Shown here: piece after piece, positions 24,373-32,693 of the stretch
Layout: the number at the start of each line of letters is the position of its first letter
How positions within the stretch are numbered: the stretch's first letter is position 1
Source: Bryobacterales bacterium
Lineage (GTDB): Bacteria > Acidobacteriota > Terriglobia > Bryobacterales > Bryobacteraceae
Assembly: GCA_003137035.1 (NCBI GenBank)
Contig: PLEM01000111.1
Location: 1-33,359 of the forward strand
Reading direction: 5' to 3'
Length of the DNA: 33,359 nucleotides
Translations under genes and position numbers: made by a program
Notes under the pieces: generated by a model
What the model was told of the DNA's origin: nothing
Database searches by the model: none
What the model saw: the letters and a program-made list of their open reading frames with translations, nothing else

Positions 24373-24464
24373 TCCCGTTTCTACCCTCAAGCCTTCAGTT
24401 TCGCACAGCGCGGGGCTGGCGGACGATGCGTTCCCGCTTTCTGTTGACATCCAAAAGGAGCGAC

Positions 24465-24803
24465 ATGGGCCAGTCCAGGTCCGACGTGCTGCAAGGCGCC
24501 CTGGACCTCATGATCCTGAAGATCCTCGAGACGCTGGCAGCGATGCACGGATGGGGCATCGCCCAGCGCATCCGGCAGATGTCGGAAGACCTTCTGCAAT
24601 TGAACCAGGGCGCCCTCTACCCCGCTCTGCTGCGCGTCGAGCAGAAGGGATGGATTCGATCGGAATGGAGGGTCACCGAGAACAACCGGCGGGCCAAGTA
24701 TTACTCGCTGACCCGTTTGGGCAAGAAGCAACTGGAAACGGAGACCCTGGAATGGCAGCGCTTCGCCGGCTTCATGTCGCGCCTTCTAAACGCCGCCGAA
24801 TAG
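24465..24803 (+). CDS. PadR family transcriptional regulator
   Basis: AAAAGGAG RBS; VLQGALDLMILKILETLAAMHGWGIAQRIRQMSEDLLQLNQGALYPALLRVEQKGWIRSEWRVTENNRRAKYYSLTRLGKKQLE. Confidence 0.93.
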   Translation: MGQSRSDVLQGALDLMILKILETLAAMHGWGIAQRIRQMSEDLLQLNQGALYPALLRVEQKGWIRSEWRVTENNRRAKYYSLTRLGKKQLETETLEWQRFAGFMSRLLNAAE

Positions 24804-24813
24804 GAGAACGCCC

Positions 24814-25195
24814 GTGACCTGGGTTCGCGTGTTCGTCTCCCGCGTGCGCGCCCTGTTCGCCGCCCGCCGCCTCGACCGCGAACTCGACGAAGAGCTGCGG
24901 TCGCATCTCGAAATGGAGATCGAAGCGAATCTTCGGCGCGGCCACCACCAAGGTGACCTGGATGGTCCTGCGGGACGGTCTGCTTCTGATCGCGCTGGGC
25001 GTGGTGGTTGGGTTGCCCGTGTCGTTCGCCGCCGGGCGGATCACATCGTCGCTCTTGTACGGCATCCAGCCGCGCGATCCTCTGACGCTGGCGTTGACGG
25101 CCGCCGTGCTCCTCGGTGTTGGTGTGGTTTCCGCGGGGGCGCCGGCGCGGCGTGCCGCGCGGATCGACCCGATGCAGGCGTTGCGGCATGAATGA
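24814..25195 (+). pseudogene. internally deleted ADOP/MacB-FtsX-type permease remnant
   Basis: N-terminal MTWVRVFVSRVRALFAARRLDRELDEELRSHLEMEIEANLRRG, then a frame change near 24932-24945 to a C-terminal FtsX tail ATTKVTWMVLRDGLLLIALGVVVGLPVSFAAGRITSSLLYGIQPRDPLTLALTAAVLLGVGVVSAGAPARRAARIDPMQALRHE*. Confidence 0.85.
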
Positions 25196-25223
25196 ACAGG
25201 TTGTCTCAGGACCCGAATCCGGA

Positions 25224-26075
25224 TTACGGCGCAGCAGGTGCGGAGGGCGTGGTTCCTCCGCTCGGAGCTGGCGGAGCGGGTCCGCTACTGGGCGGCGGAG
25301 TCGGGGGCGGCGGGGTCTTCGAGCCATGGTCGCCCGGCAGAGTTCCACCGTTGCCTCCACCAGAGGTAGGCGTACCACCAGGAGTTGAGCTGGAATTCGT
25401 GAGAATCACATAGACCGCATCCGAGGCGGCCCGCAAGACCGCCTGAATGACCGAACCTTTCTCAACCCGGCGCGCCAGCGGTTCGTCCTTGCTCACCCGC
25501 AGCCATTCACCGGGACCAACCAGTTTCGAGCCGGGAATTCTCCGGTGCGCCACCTCGACCAGTCCCTCTTCCACCACCACCAGGGTCGAATCGCCGTCAT
25601 CGACGGTGACGTCGAAGATGGTCCCGCGCACCGAAATAATCGCGGTGGGAGTATGCACCCGGTTGGGATTGGGCTGCCCGCCCAGCTTCTGAATCTGCAC
25701 CTTGATCCGCCCCAGCACCAGGTCCAGCAGATCCTTCCAGTTGCCCGGATTGTTACGGAACAGGACCTTGGAGTTGGGGAACACTTCGAAGGTGCTGCCG
25801 TCGAAAACCTGGAACTTGGCGTAGCCGTCGGGGCCGGTGATGACCATCTGCCCGGGCCGGATGGGACTGCCCTCCGCCAATGCCCAGGGAGTCGAGTCGC
25901 GCATCACGGAGACACTGCCGGTCAGCGTGATTACGGTGGCCGCGGAATCGGAGGGAATCCCGGGGGCGGGCTGAGCGAGGCACACTCCCAGAGTGGCTGC
26001 CAGAAGCAGTCCACACGCCGCGAATGACCCCAAACCTCTCAACATCCGAGCCTCGATTAGCCGTGCCAATCGCAC
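25224..26075 (-). CDS. FecR domain-containing protein
   Basis: Signal peptide; ITLTGSVSVMRDSTPWALAEGSPIRPGQMVITGPDGYAKFQVFDGSTFEVFPNSKVLFR...HTPTAIISVRGTIFDVTVDDGDSTLVVVEEGLVEVAHR; Pro/Gly/Ser-rich tail. Confidence 0.85.
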   Translation of the reverse strand: MRLARLIEARMLRGLGSFAACGLLLAATLGVCLAQPAPGIPSDSAATVITLTGSVSVMRDSTPWALAEGSPIRPGQMVITGPDGYAKFQVFDGSTFEVFPNSKVLFRNNPGNWKDLLDLVLGRIKVQIQKLGGQPNPNRVHTPTAIISVRGTIFDVTVDDGDSTLVVVEEGLVEVAHRRIPGSKLVGPGEWLRVSKDEPLARRVEKGSVIQAVLRAASDAVYVILTNSSSTPGGTPTSGGGNGGTLPGDHGSKTPPPPTPPPSSGPAPPAPSGGTTPSAPAAP

Positions 26076-26107
26076 TGGCCCGTTTCGACACCCTAGTCTA
26101 CACTATA

Positions 26108-26120
26108 ATTGCATAGCAAT
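26108..26120. promoter_or_regulatory. AT-rich palindrome in the fecR-like/BNR divergent promoter region
   Basis: ATTGC-ATA-GCAAT within an AT-rich patch (26096-26150) in an otherwise GC-rich window. Confidence 0.3.
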
Positions 26121-26225
26121 ATTCTGTCCACGCAAGTTTTTTTGGGAAGCCGTTAGCATGAAAGCACTTCCCTGATAGTATCGAAGGCGGCGGGCGGCGC
26201 CGATAGGTTAGAATGGACTCAGCCG

Positions 26226-28049
26226 ATGTGTCATAGAGCCCCAGCCTGCGGTGGGACACTGCGTCGATGCGCTCTGCTGCTGGCCGCGCTGTTCCCGCTC
26301 GCCGTGGCCTTCGCGCAGGCTCCGGCCGCCTCCAGGAATCAACTTCACCCGGACTGGCGTCACATCGGAAACTCGACGGTCGATCTGGCGTTGGCCTCCC
26401 CGGCAACGGGCGCGGTCGAACGCGCCTGGTTCTCGCCCGACGGCGCCCGCCTGTTCGTGCGCACGGCGGCGGGACGGGTGTTCCAGACTGTGGATTTCGA
26501 GAAATGGCAACCCAGTGCGGCGACGCCCCCCGAGGCGCAGGATTCCGTGCGTGTGCCGCTGCCTGAGGGGGTCCGAGCGGTTCGCTCCAATCTCCTAAAC
26601 CCGCAGCGGCTGTACGCATTGGGGCAAAACGTCTTGCGCTCCGACGATGGTGGCGGCGCCTGGACCAGCGTGACCGCCTACCAGCGTTCCTCCATCATCG
26701 GCGGTGGGATGCACGACCTGGCCGTCTCGCCGCTGGACTCCGATGACGTGGTGGTGGCCAACGACGCCGGGGTTTGGCGGTCTTTGGATGGCGGCCTCAC
26801 CTGGACGGGGCTGAACGACTCGCTGCCCAACCTGCCGGTGCGCAAGCTGGCCGCGCTGCCGCAGGGCAGCCGCGGCGTGAGGCTGCTGGCCGACGGCGCC
26901 GGCGCCATCGAATGGGCGCCGGGAGAGAAGCAAGCCTGGCGCAGCGTGTCCGCCGAACCCATGGCCGCCGAGGAAACGTCCGCGCGGCGCGCCCTGGCCG
27001 CGACGCTCACCGCCGATCCCGCGGGCCTGGCGGCGGAGCGGGGAGCCGTCGAGGGCATCTGGGTGGATCCGAAAGATTCGCGCACGGCGCTGGCGGCGCT
27101 GGGCGGAGCCAAAGGGCCGCGCGTGCTGCGCACCATTAACGGCGGCCAGTTCTGGGACGACCTGACGGCGGACCTGCCGGAGGGCCGCGCGCACGGCGTG
27201 GTGGCCGACCGGGCCACCGGGGCCGTCTATGTGGCCACCGATCGCGGCGTCTTCTTCACCCGCTCGGACCTGAACGCGGCCGCGCCGCCGACCAACTGGT
27301 CTTCGCTCGCCGGGCTGCCCGAGGCGCCCGCGCTCGACCTCCGGCTGGATAGCGACGGCAACCAGTTGTTCGTCGCCCTGGAAGGCTACGGCGTTTATGC
27401 GGCGCTCGCGCCGCACCGGCTGGGCAGTCTGCGCCTGGTGAATGCCGCCGATTTCAGTCAGCGGCCGGCCGCGCCGGGATCGCTGCTGAGCGTGCTCGGC
27501 GGACGGGTCCGCACCGCCCGCGCGGGCGCCCTGGATTTCCCGGTGCTCGCCGCTACCGATAGCGAAACCCAAATCCAGGTTCCCTTCGCCGTCCAGGGCG
27601 GATCGCTCTTCGTGGCCCTCGAGACGGGACAAGGAAGCTTCCAGTTGGCGCTGCCTGTCGAGAACGTTTCGCCGGCTGTGTTCATCGACCGGGATGGCAC
27701 GCCGCTGGTGCTCAACGCCGATAGCGGAGTGCTGCTGGATGCGATGAGCCCGGCCCGCTCCAACGGACGGTTGCAGATCCTGGCCACCGGCCTCGGCAAG
27801 GTGCGCCCCGCCTGGCCCTCCGGCAGGGCTGGCCCGATCGACGAGCCGCCCCAGGTCGTCGCCGCGGTGCACGCATTCCTGGATCGCTCCCCGCTCGAGG
27901 TCACGCGCGCGGTTCTGGCCCCGGGCTATATCGGCCTGTACCTGGTGGAAGTCCAGCTACCCGCGTTGGTCAATGCCGGCCCCGCCGAGTTGCACCTGGA
28001 ATCCGAGGGGCACGAGAGCAACCGCGTCCGGGTGTGGCTGGAGCCGTAA
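26226..28049 (+). CDS. secreted BNR/YCF48-like propeller with TIGR03437-like (Solibacter C-terminal) domain
   Basis: 'VWRSLDGGLTWTGLNDSLPNLPVRKL' Asp-box repeats; C-terminus 'LVNAADFSQRPAAPGSLLSVLGGRV...VPFAVQGGSLFVALETGQGSFQLALPVENVSPAVFIDRDGTPLVLNADSG..GRLQILATGLGKVRP'. Confidence 0.8.
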   Translation: MCHRAPACGGTLRRCALLLAALFPLAVAFAQAPAASRNQLHPDWRHIGNSTVDLALASPATGAVERAWFSPDGARLFVRTAAGRVFQTVDFEKWQPSAATPPEAQDSVRVPLPEGVRAVRSNLLNPQRLYALGQNVLRSDDGGGAWTSVTAYQRSSIIGGGMHDLAVSPLDSDDVVVANDAGVWRSLDGGLTWTGLNDSLPNLPVRKLAALPQGSRGVRLLADGAGAIEWAPGEKQAWRSVSAEPMAAEETSARRALAATLTADPAGLAAERGAVEGIWVDPKDSRTALAALGGAKGPRVLRTINGGQFWDDLTADLPEGRAHGVVADRATGAVYVATDRGVFFTRSDLNAAAPPTNWSSLAGLPEAPALDLRLDSDGNQLFVALEGYGVYAALAPHRLGSLRLVNAADFSQRPAAPGSLLSVLGGRVRTARAGALDFPVLAATDSETQIQVPFAVQGGSLFVALETGQGSFQLALPVENVSPAVFIDRDGTPLVLNADSGVLLDAMSPARSNGRLQILATGLGKVRPAWPSGRAGPIDEPPQVVAAVHAFLDRSPLEVTRAVLAPGYIGLYLVEVQLPALVNAGPAELHLESEGHESNRVRVWLEP

Positions 28050-28062
28050 GACCTCAGTGGGG

Positions 28063-28410
28063 ATGAGCCCGGCGGAGTTCGACAAGCTGGTGGAGAAGGC
28101 CATGCGGGTAGTCCCGCTGAGCTTCCGCCGGCGGTTGAAGAACGTGGTGTTCATCGTGGAGCCCGAGCCTCCGTCGCCCAACCTGCTGGGGCTTTACCAC
28201 GGCCGCCCGCTGCCCCACCGCAGCGTGAGCGACAGCTTCACCCTGCCCGACCAGATCACGATCTACCAGGGCCCGCATGAGCGCCTGGCCCGGGACCGCC
28301 GCCACTTGCAGCGTTTGCTCGAAGAGACCGTATGGCACGAAGTGGCCCACTACTTCGGCATGGACGAAGCGCGGGTGCGGCGCGCCGAGCGTCGGCGCAG
28401 GCGGGGATAG
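28063..28410 (+). CDS. small zincin metallopeptidase family protein (DUF1025-like)
   Basis: MSPAEFDKLVEKAMRVVPLSFRRRLKNVVFIVEPEPPSPNLLGLYHGRPLPHRSV...LLEETVWHEVAHYFGMDEARVRRAE (HExxHxxGxxD). Start set at 28063. Confidence 0.85.
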   Translation: MSPAEFDKLVEKAMRVVPLSFRRRLKNVVFIVEPEPPSPNLLGLYHGRPLPHRSVSDSFTLPDQITIYQGPHERLARDRRHLQRLLEETVWHEVAHYFGMDEARVRRAERRRRRG

Positions 28411-28416
28411 AAGCAG

Positions 28417-29601
28417 CTACCTGGGGGACGGGCTCGACGGGGAGGAGGGCGCAAAAATCGAGGTGTTCGGCGTCGCCTGGAGGTTCTGTGCCGGGAGCCC
28501 GCCCGGCTGCAACCCCATCATCTGCATGGAGATATCTTTCCGGGGGTCGTAGATGAACTCCCACTCGTTGTACTTGGTGCGGTCGTGATAGGACATGATT
28601 CCCTGGGCTTCGAGGGTGCTGGCAACACCGGCGATGCCGGCGCCGATGGTCATTTGTCCCCCCAGTCCCGCGGGGCGCGCGCCGGGCTGCGTGAGCATGT
28701 TGTGGATCATGTCCGGGACGGGCGTGCTGCCCGGGCCGGTGACCGCCCCCATCCCCGCCCCCTGGTTGAATGACGAAGGGTTGGACGGGGACGGCGCGAA
28801 CGGCGACTGGTTCGGTGGATACTGTGGCTGCCCCGCCCCTCCGGGGTAACCGGTCGTCGCGCCGACGCCCGGCATGTTGGGCTGGTAGCCGGGCATGTTG
28901 GGCTGGTAGCCAGGTTGGCCCGGCTGCATGGGGGAATAGGGTTGACCGGGCTGGCCGGGTTGTCCGGGCTGCCAGGGCTGGCCCGGTTGTAGCGGCTGGC
29001 CGGGGGCTTGTCCAGCTTGCTCGAGATCGGGTTGGGGAGGCTGCTCCGGCAGGTCCTGCTGAGATGGATTCCACTGGGCGGCCTGGGGATCGGTCGAAGG
29101 CATCCCTCCGATGGCCCCGGGCCCCGTCCCTTGGGCGGAGTCGCTGGGCCTGCGCCGCGGAATCATGGAGACCACGGGCGTATCCGTAGTGGTGGTGGAG
29201 GTGGAGGAGGAATCCAAAGAAGTCGCCTGAGCGTCGACCTTCTTTTGCGGCGGCTTCTGGGTCAGCGAGTCCGTCAGGATGCCGCCGGGGCCGGCATGGA
29301 TCAGGCGCCACTCGTCCTTGCCGGTCATGGGGTCTTTATAGCGCCGCCGCAGGAAGCGGATGTTGTTGGTGTTCTCGAGCGCGTCGAGCGAGGGCGGATA
29401 GTGCTGGAACCTGCGGTAAAAGAGCTTGATGGCATGCTTGTACTCTTCGCCGCGCCGGATCAGCAGCTCCTCGCGGGTGCGTTGCGCCTCGAAGGCCACG
29501 CGGGGCAGTTCGAGGTAGAGCATCATCCCCACGATGGCGGCCATGGCGAAGACCAGCAGCAGCGCAAAGCCGGAGTCGCGGCGTTGACGGGGCGGGTTCA
29601 T
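28417..29601 (-). CDS. type II secretion/type IV pilus pseudopilin-like protein with long Pro-Gln-Gly-rich insert
   Basis: MNPPRQRRDSGFALLLVFAMAAIVGMMLYLELPRVAFEAQRTREELLIRRGEEYKHAIKLFYRRFQHYPPSLDALENTNNIRFLRRRYKDPMTGKDEW. Start set at 29601. Confidence 0.75.
   Translation of the reverse strand: MNPPRQRRDSGFALLLVFAMAAIVGMMLYLELPRVAFEAQRTREELLIRRGEEYKHAIKLFYRRFQHYPPSLDALENTNNIRFLRRRYKDPMTGKDEWRLIHAGPGGILTDSLTQKPPQKKVDAQATSLDSSSTSTTTTDTPVVSMIPRRRPSDSAQGTGPGAIGGMPSTDPQAAQWNPSQQDLPEQPPQPDLEQAGQAPGQPLQPGQPWQPGQPGQPGQPYSPMQPGQPGYQPNMPGYQPNMPGVGATTGYPGGAGQPQYPPNQSPFAPSPSNPSSFNQGAGMGAVTGPGSTPVPDMIHNMLTQPGARPAGLGGQMTIGAGIAGVASTLEAQGIMSYHDRTKYNEWEFIYDPRKDISMQMMGLQPGGLPAQNLQATPNTSIFAPSSPSSPSPR
28868..28909 (-). 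repeat. in-gene 21-bp tandem duplication encoding YQPNMPG x2 within a QPG-rich tract
   Basis: cc(c/g)ggcatgttgggctggtag repeated at 28868-28888 and 28889-28909. Confidence 0.85.
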
Positions 29602-30281
29602 CCGGGCTGCTCCTCGAGCTTGAGGGTCTGCTTGAGCTTGAATTCCGTGTCCTCGACCACGCACGAGTCGATCCCGATCCGCACCACCTTGTAGCGGCGT
29701 TGGATCAGCTCGCCCTCCGCGGCCACGACGATGTCGTCTCCCTGCAGGAAAAAGGCCTTTCTGGTTCCGGTCCGCGGATTGGTGGAATAGCCGTAGAACT
29801 TCAGCGGGATGGGCGGCGGCGGCGGAGCGACGGGGGCGGCCGGGGGGTCGCTCGGCGTTCCCGAGGTGACGGGGGGCGGCAGTGGCTGGACGGGTATCTT
29901 CCGCTCCGGGACAGGCGGCAGCGGCGCGGCGCCGAACTGGAACAGATTCCGCTCGCCGCCGGCCAGGTTGACGTTCTGCACCTTGGCGAGCAGGTCCAGG
30001 CGCAAGGAGGGATCCGTGGTGGTCGGATCGGCGTGCTTGTCCTTGAGGGTCAGGCGCAACTGGCGCGACTCGGAAGCTAGCGGCGGGCGAGAACGGGTCT
30101 CGGCGGCGGGCGGCCCGGGCACGAGGTCGGCGGGAGCGCCTCTGGGTGCCGTGCGCGGCGTGGCGGCGCGGGCCGAGGGCGGGCGGTCGTCGCTGGTGAG
30201 GTTCGAGTAAATGCCGTACCCCGCCCCGAGCAGCGCCAAGCCGAGAATGCCGAGTTTCCACGGACTTGCTCCGATTTTCAT
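29598..30281 (-). CDS. pilus assembly protein, PilP/GspC-like
   Basis: N-terminal TM, Pro-rich linker, C-terminal 'KFYGYSTNPRTGTRKAFFLQGDDIVVAAEGELIQRRYKVVRIGIDSCVVEDTEFKLKQTLKL'; position downstream of pilO; ATGA overlap. Confidence 0.65.
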   Translation of the reverse strand: MKIGASPWKLGILGLALLGAGYGIYSNLTSDDRPPSARAATPRTAPRGAPADLVPGPPAAETRSRPPLASESRQLRLTLKDKHADPTTTDPSLRLDLLAKVQNVNLAGGERNLFQFGAAPLPPVPERKIPVQPLPPPVTSGTPSDPPAAPVAPPPPPIPLKFYGYSTNPRTGTRKAFFLQGDDIVVAAEGELIQRRYKVVRIGIDSCVVEDTEFKLKQTLKLEEQPG

Positions 30282-31120
30282 CGCAGGCCCTTGTTCCTCC
30301 GCGGGTCGAATGGCACTGGTGAGGTTGGTGAGGTGATGGCCGGCGCGGGCGGCTCAAAAGCCGGTCCCGGTGCGGGCGGCGCCGGAGTGAAAACCATCGG
30401 GGGACGCGGCCTCATGAGTGGCGCGGCAGCCAGCGGCGGTGGTGCGACCACCGGCTTCGGTGCGGGTACCGGCGACCGGAGGGCCACTGGCGGCGGGCTG
30501 GCCGGCGTCTCCTGCCGGGCCGCAAACTCGGCGGGCGGCTCTCCGCCTTCCTGGATGAGCGCGCTCAGCTTCATGGTGACGCCGAGCAGAATTCCGCCTT
30601 GCTGCGGCGCGGCGCCCAGACTCTCGACGATGAGAAAGCGCTCGGAGCGGTCGAGCAGGTTGAGGAACTGCATCAGATCGGCGTAAGAGCCTTCGTAGAC
30701 GGCGGTGATGGCCACCTTGGTGAGGGTGTCGCTGCCCTCCACCGGCTCGAAGGAGAAGGTGGTGTCCTTCTGGCGGATGCCGGCCTTGCGGGCCATGCGC
30801 TCGAGTTCCTGCGTTAGCGTCGAGGCCATGGAGCGCTTGCCCAACAGGTACTTCTCCATGAAGCGGTCGCCGTCGACGCGCGCTCTCTCGACTTTGTCCG
30901 CCACTCCCCGCATCCTCTCGAGGGTGCTCTGTTGCTGGTGGACCTGCTGGCGCAGCGCGGCCGCCTGCCTCTCGAGATCCTCGACCGAACTGGCCCAGGG
31001 CTTGAAGACCACCGCGGCCGCCACCAGGTTGGCGAGGAGCAGCACGCCCAGGCCGAGGCGGACGAGAATCCGCGGGTCTTTTCGCCAGTTCGAGAGGTAG
31101 GGGATCAGGCGACGAGGCAT
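30278..31120 (-). CDS. pilO: type 4a pilus biogenesis protein PilO-like
   Basis: TM plus coiled coil plus 'STLTQELERMARKAGIRQKDTTFSFEP..YEGSYADLMQFLNLLDRSERFLIVESL'; order M-N-O. Confidence 0.82.
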   Translation of the reverse strand: MPRRLIPYLSNWRKDPRILVRLGLGVLLLANLVAAAVVFKPWASSVEDLERQAAALRQQVHQQQSTLERMRGVADKVERARVDGDRFMEKYLLGKRSMASTLTQELERMARKAGIRQKDTTFSFEPVEGSDTLTKVAITAVYEGSYADLMQFLNLLDRSERFLIVESLGAAPQQGGILLGVTMKLSALIQEGGEPPAEFAARQETPASPPPVALRSPVPAPKPVVAPPPLAAAPLMRPRPPMVFTPAPPAPGPAFEPPAPAITSPTSPVPFDPRRNKGLR

Positions 31121-31129
31121 AAGCGAAAG

Positions 31130-31157
31130 TACGAAGGACGAAATACGAAGTACGAAG
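31130..31157. repeat. 7-bp tandem repeat (TACGAAG-type, 4 units)
   Basis: TACGAAG GACGAAA TACGAAG TACGAAG, in the pilN-pilO gap immediately 5' of the pilO start. Confidence 0.9.
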
Positions 31158-31213
31158 TAAGGAGCCTCGGCTGGCCGCAGATCGTAGCTCGGAAGTCGCG
31201 CATCGTGCTTCTC

Positions 31214-31786
31214 CTAGAGTTTTTGCGCATAGTTTACGCTGAGCCGGAAGCGCAGCAGCGGGTCGGATTGCGAGGGCGGCATGCGGTTGTGGATGAGGGT
31301 TTCGCCGAACTGGGGCGAGCGCTCGAGCCGCGTCAGCATCTGAATGACGGGCTCGCTGGAATCCGCGCCCACCACCATCTCGAGCGAGATCTGGTTTTGC
31401 GAGTTGACCTGAGGGCGGATCTGGATGAGCCGCACGTTGTAGGGCAGCACCTTCTCGAGGTCGTCGAAGAGGCGGGTCCAACTGATTCCCTTGGCATAGA
31501 GCAGGCTGTTGAGGAACAGACTGCGATCAAGCACCTCCGCGTTTTCCGTTTTGCGCAGGACGGCCTCGAGCCTGGACTGCTCGGCGGAAAGCGTGCGCAT
31601 CTGCGCTTCCAGGCGCAAAATATTCTGGTGGACTTGGGCGGCTTGTCCCGTTTCCGCCACCGAGAGGGTAATCAGCAGGGCCAGCATGCCGGCGAGCAGC
31701 ACGGCGACGGCTCCAGAGGCGACCAGCATGGCCCGCGTCCTGCGGAACGGCTCGCTGGCCAGATTGACTGAGAGCTTCAGGCTCAT
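31214..31786 (-). CDS. pilN: type IV pilus assembly protein PilN-like
   Basis: MSLKLSVNLASEPFRRTRAMLVASGAVAVLLAGMLALLITLSVAETGQAAQVHQNILRLEAQM; 4-bp overlap with pilM. Start set at 31786. Confidence 0.82.
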   Translation of the reverse strand: MSLKLSVNLASEPFRRTRAMLVASGAVAVLLAGMLALLITLSVAETGQAAQVHQNILRLEAQMRTLSAEQSRLEAVLRKTENAEVLDRSLFLNSLLYAKGISWTRLFDDLEKVLPYNVRLIQIRPQVNSQNQISLEMVVGADSSEPVIQMLTRLERSPQFGETLIHNRMPPSQSDPLLRFRLSVNYAQKL

Positions 31787-32682
31787 GCAGCAAGCTCCTC
31801 GGCCGATTCCAGGTAGCCCAGCAGGCCGGCATCGTAAGGGTGGGGCGCTCCAAACCGCGACCGCAACGGCTCCACGGGGACCGCCGCCTGGCCCTCGAAC
31901 TCCTGGCGTAGTTCCTCGGCCAGCGCGCCCGGGCCGCACACCAGCACCTTTTCCGGCCGGGCTGCCAGGTGGTCTTCGATGTACGCAAATGTGGGATAGA
32001 GATGGGTGACGATTTCGGCGGCGGAGCCCTCGGCCAGCTCGAGGGTGCGGAGCAGCTTGAGGACGCCGCGGTCGGCCACCGCGAGAGTGAGCGTGCGGCC
32101 GCCGAGCTTGGCGAGGACAGCGAGGCCCGCGTCGCGCAACAGCTCCAGCGCGCAGAGCGCCGAAGTGGTGACCAGACCGGGGTGGAAGCCGGCCGCGCGG
32201 AAGGGCGCCTCGTATCGCGCCAGAATCTCCGTGGGCGCCACAGCCACCACCACATCCCGCTGCTTGCCGTTGTTCCCGCCAGGCTGCGGATAGTAGCTCA
32301 GGGCGGCGGACTCGACATCGAAGGGCAGGCTCTTGCGCAGGCGAAAGCGCACCAGCGAGAGCTGCTGCTCCCGATCGTCGGGGAAGGCGTCGAAATCGAG
32401 CACCACCACGCGGACGCTGTAATCGGGCAGGATCAGGACGGCGCGCTGGCGCTTCTTCTGGGCGGGGCCGGCCAGCGCCTGCACCTGGGCGGCGAGCGCT
32501 TCGGGGCGCAGCACGTTATCGCGGACCGGCGAGACCGAGATCACATCCGGGGCGAGCGGCTGGAAGCCGATGCGCGGCGGCCGGCCGCCGCTGGCCACCG
32601 CGATGCCGGCCTCGGAAAGCTCGAAGGCGAACTGGGGCGCAGGATCGTCGAACATCCTCCGGATGGATCTAGGCATTCGCAT
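31783..32682 (-). CDS. pilM: type IV pilus assembly protein PilM-like (actin-like ATPase fold)
   Basis: FAFELSEAGIAVASGG..; VVLDFDAFPDDREQQLSLVRFRLRKSLPFDVESAALSYYPQP; LTLAVADRGVLKLLRTLEL; order B-M-N-O. Confidence 0.8.
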   Translation of the reverse strand: MRMPRSIRRMFDDPAPQFAFELSEAGIAVASGGRPPRIGFQPLAPDVISVSPVRDNVLRPEALAAQVQALAGPAQKKRQRAVLILPDYSVRVVVLDFDAFPDDREQQLSLVRFRLRKSLPFDVESAALSYYPQPGGNNGKQRDVVVAVAPTEILARYEAPFRAAGFHPGLVTTSALCALELLRDAGLAVLAKLGGRTLTLAVADRGVLKLLRTLELAEGSAAEIVTHLYPTFAYIEDHLAARPEKVLVCGPGALAEELRQEFEGQAAVPVEPLRSRFGAPHPYDAGLLGYLESAEELAA

Positions 32683-32693
32683 AAGGCGCCGGG

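Noticed and set aside
28861-29010. Possible CRISPR-like or minisatellite array
   Set aside because: Repeats are in-frame QPG/YQPNMPG protein repeats without conserved repeat-spacer organisation or cas genes.
28256-29311. 351-aa minus-strand ORF overlapping the pseudopilin region
   Set aside because: Alternative frame of the pseudopilin gene, P/A/R-rich translation; the pseudopilin frame has the diagnostic hydrophobic N-helix.
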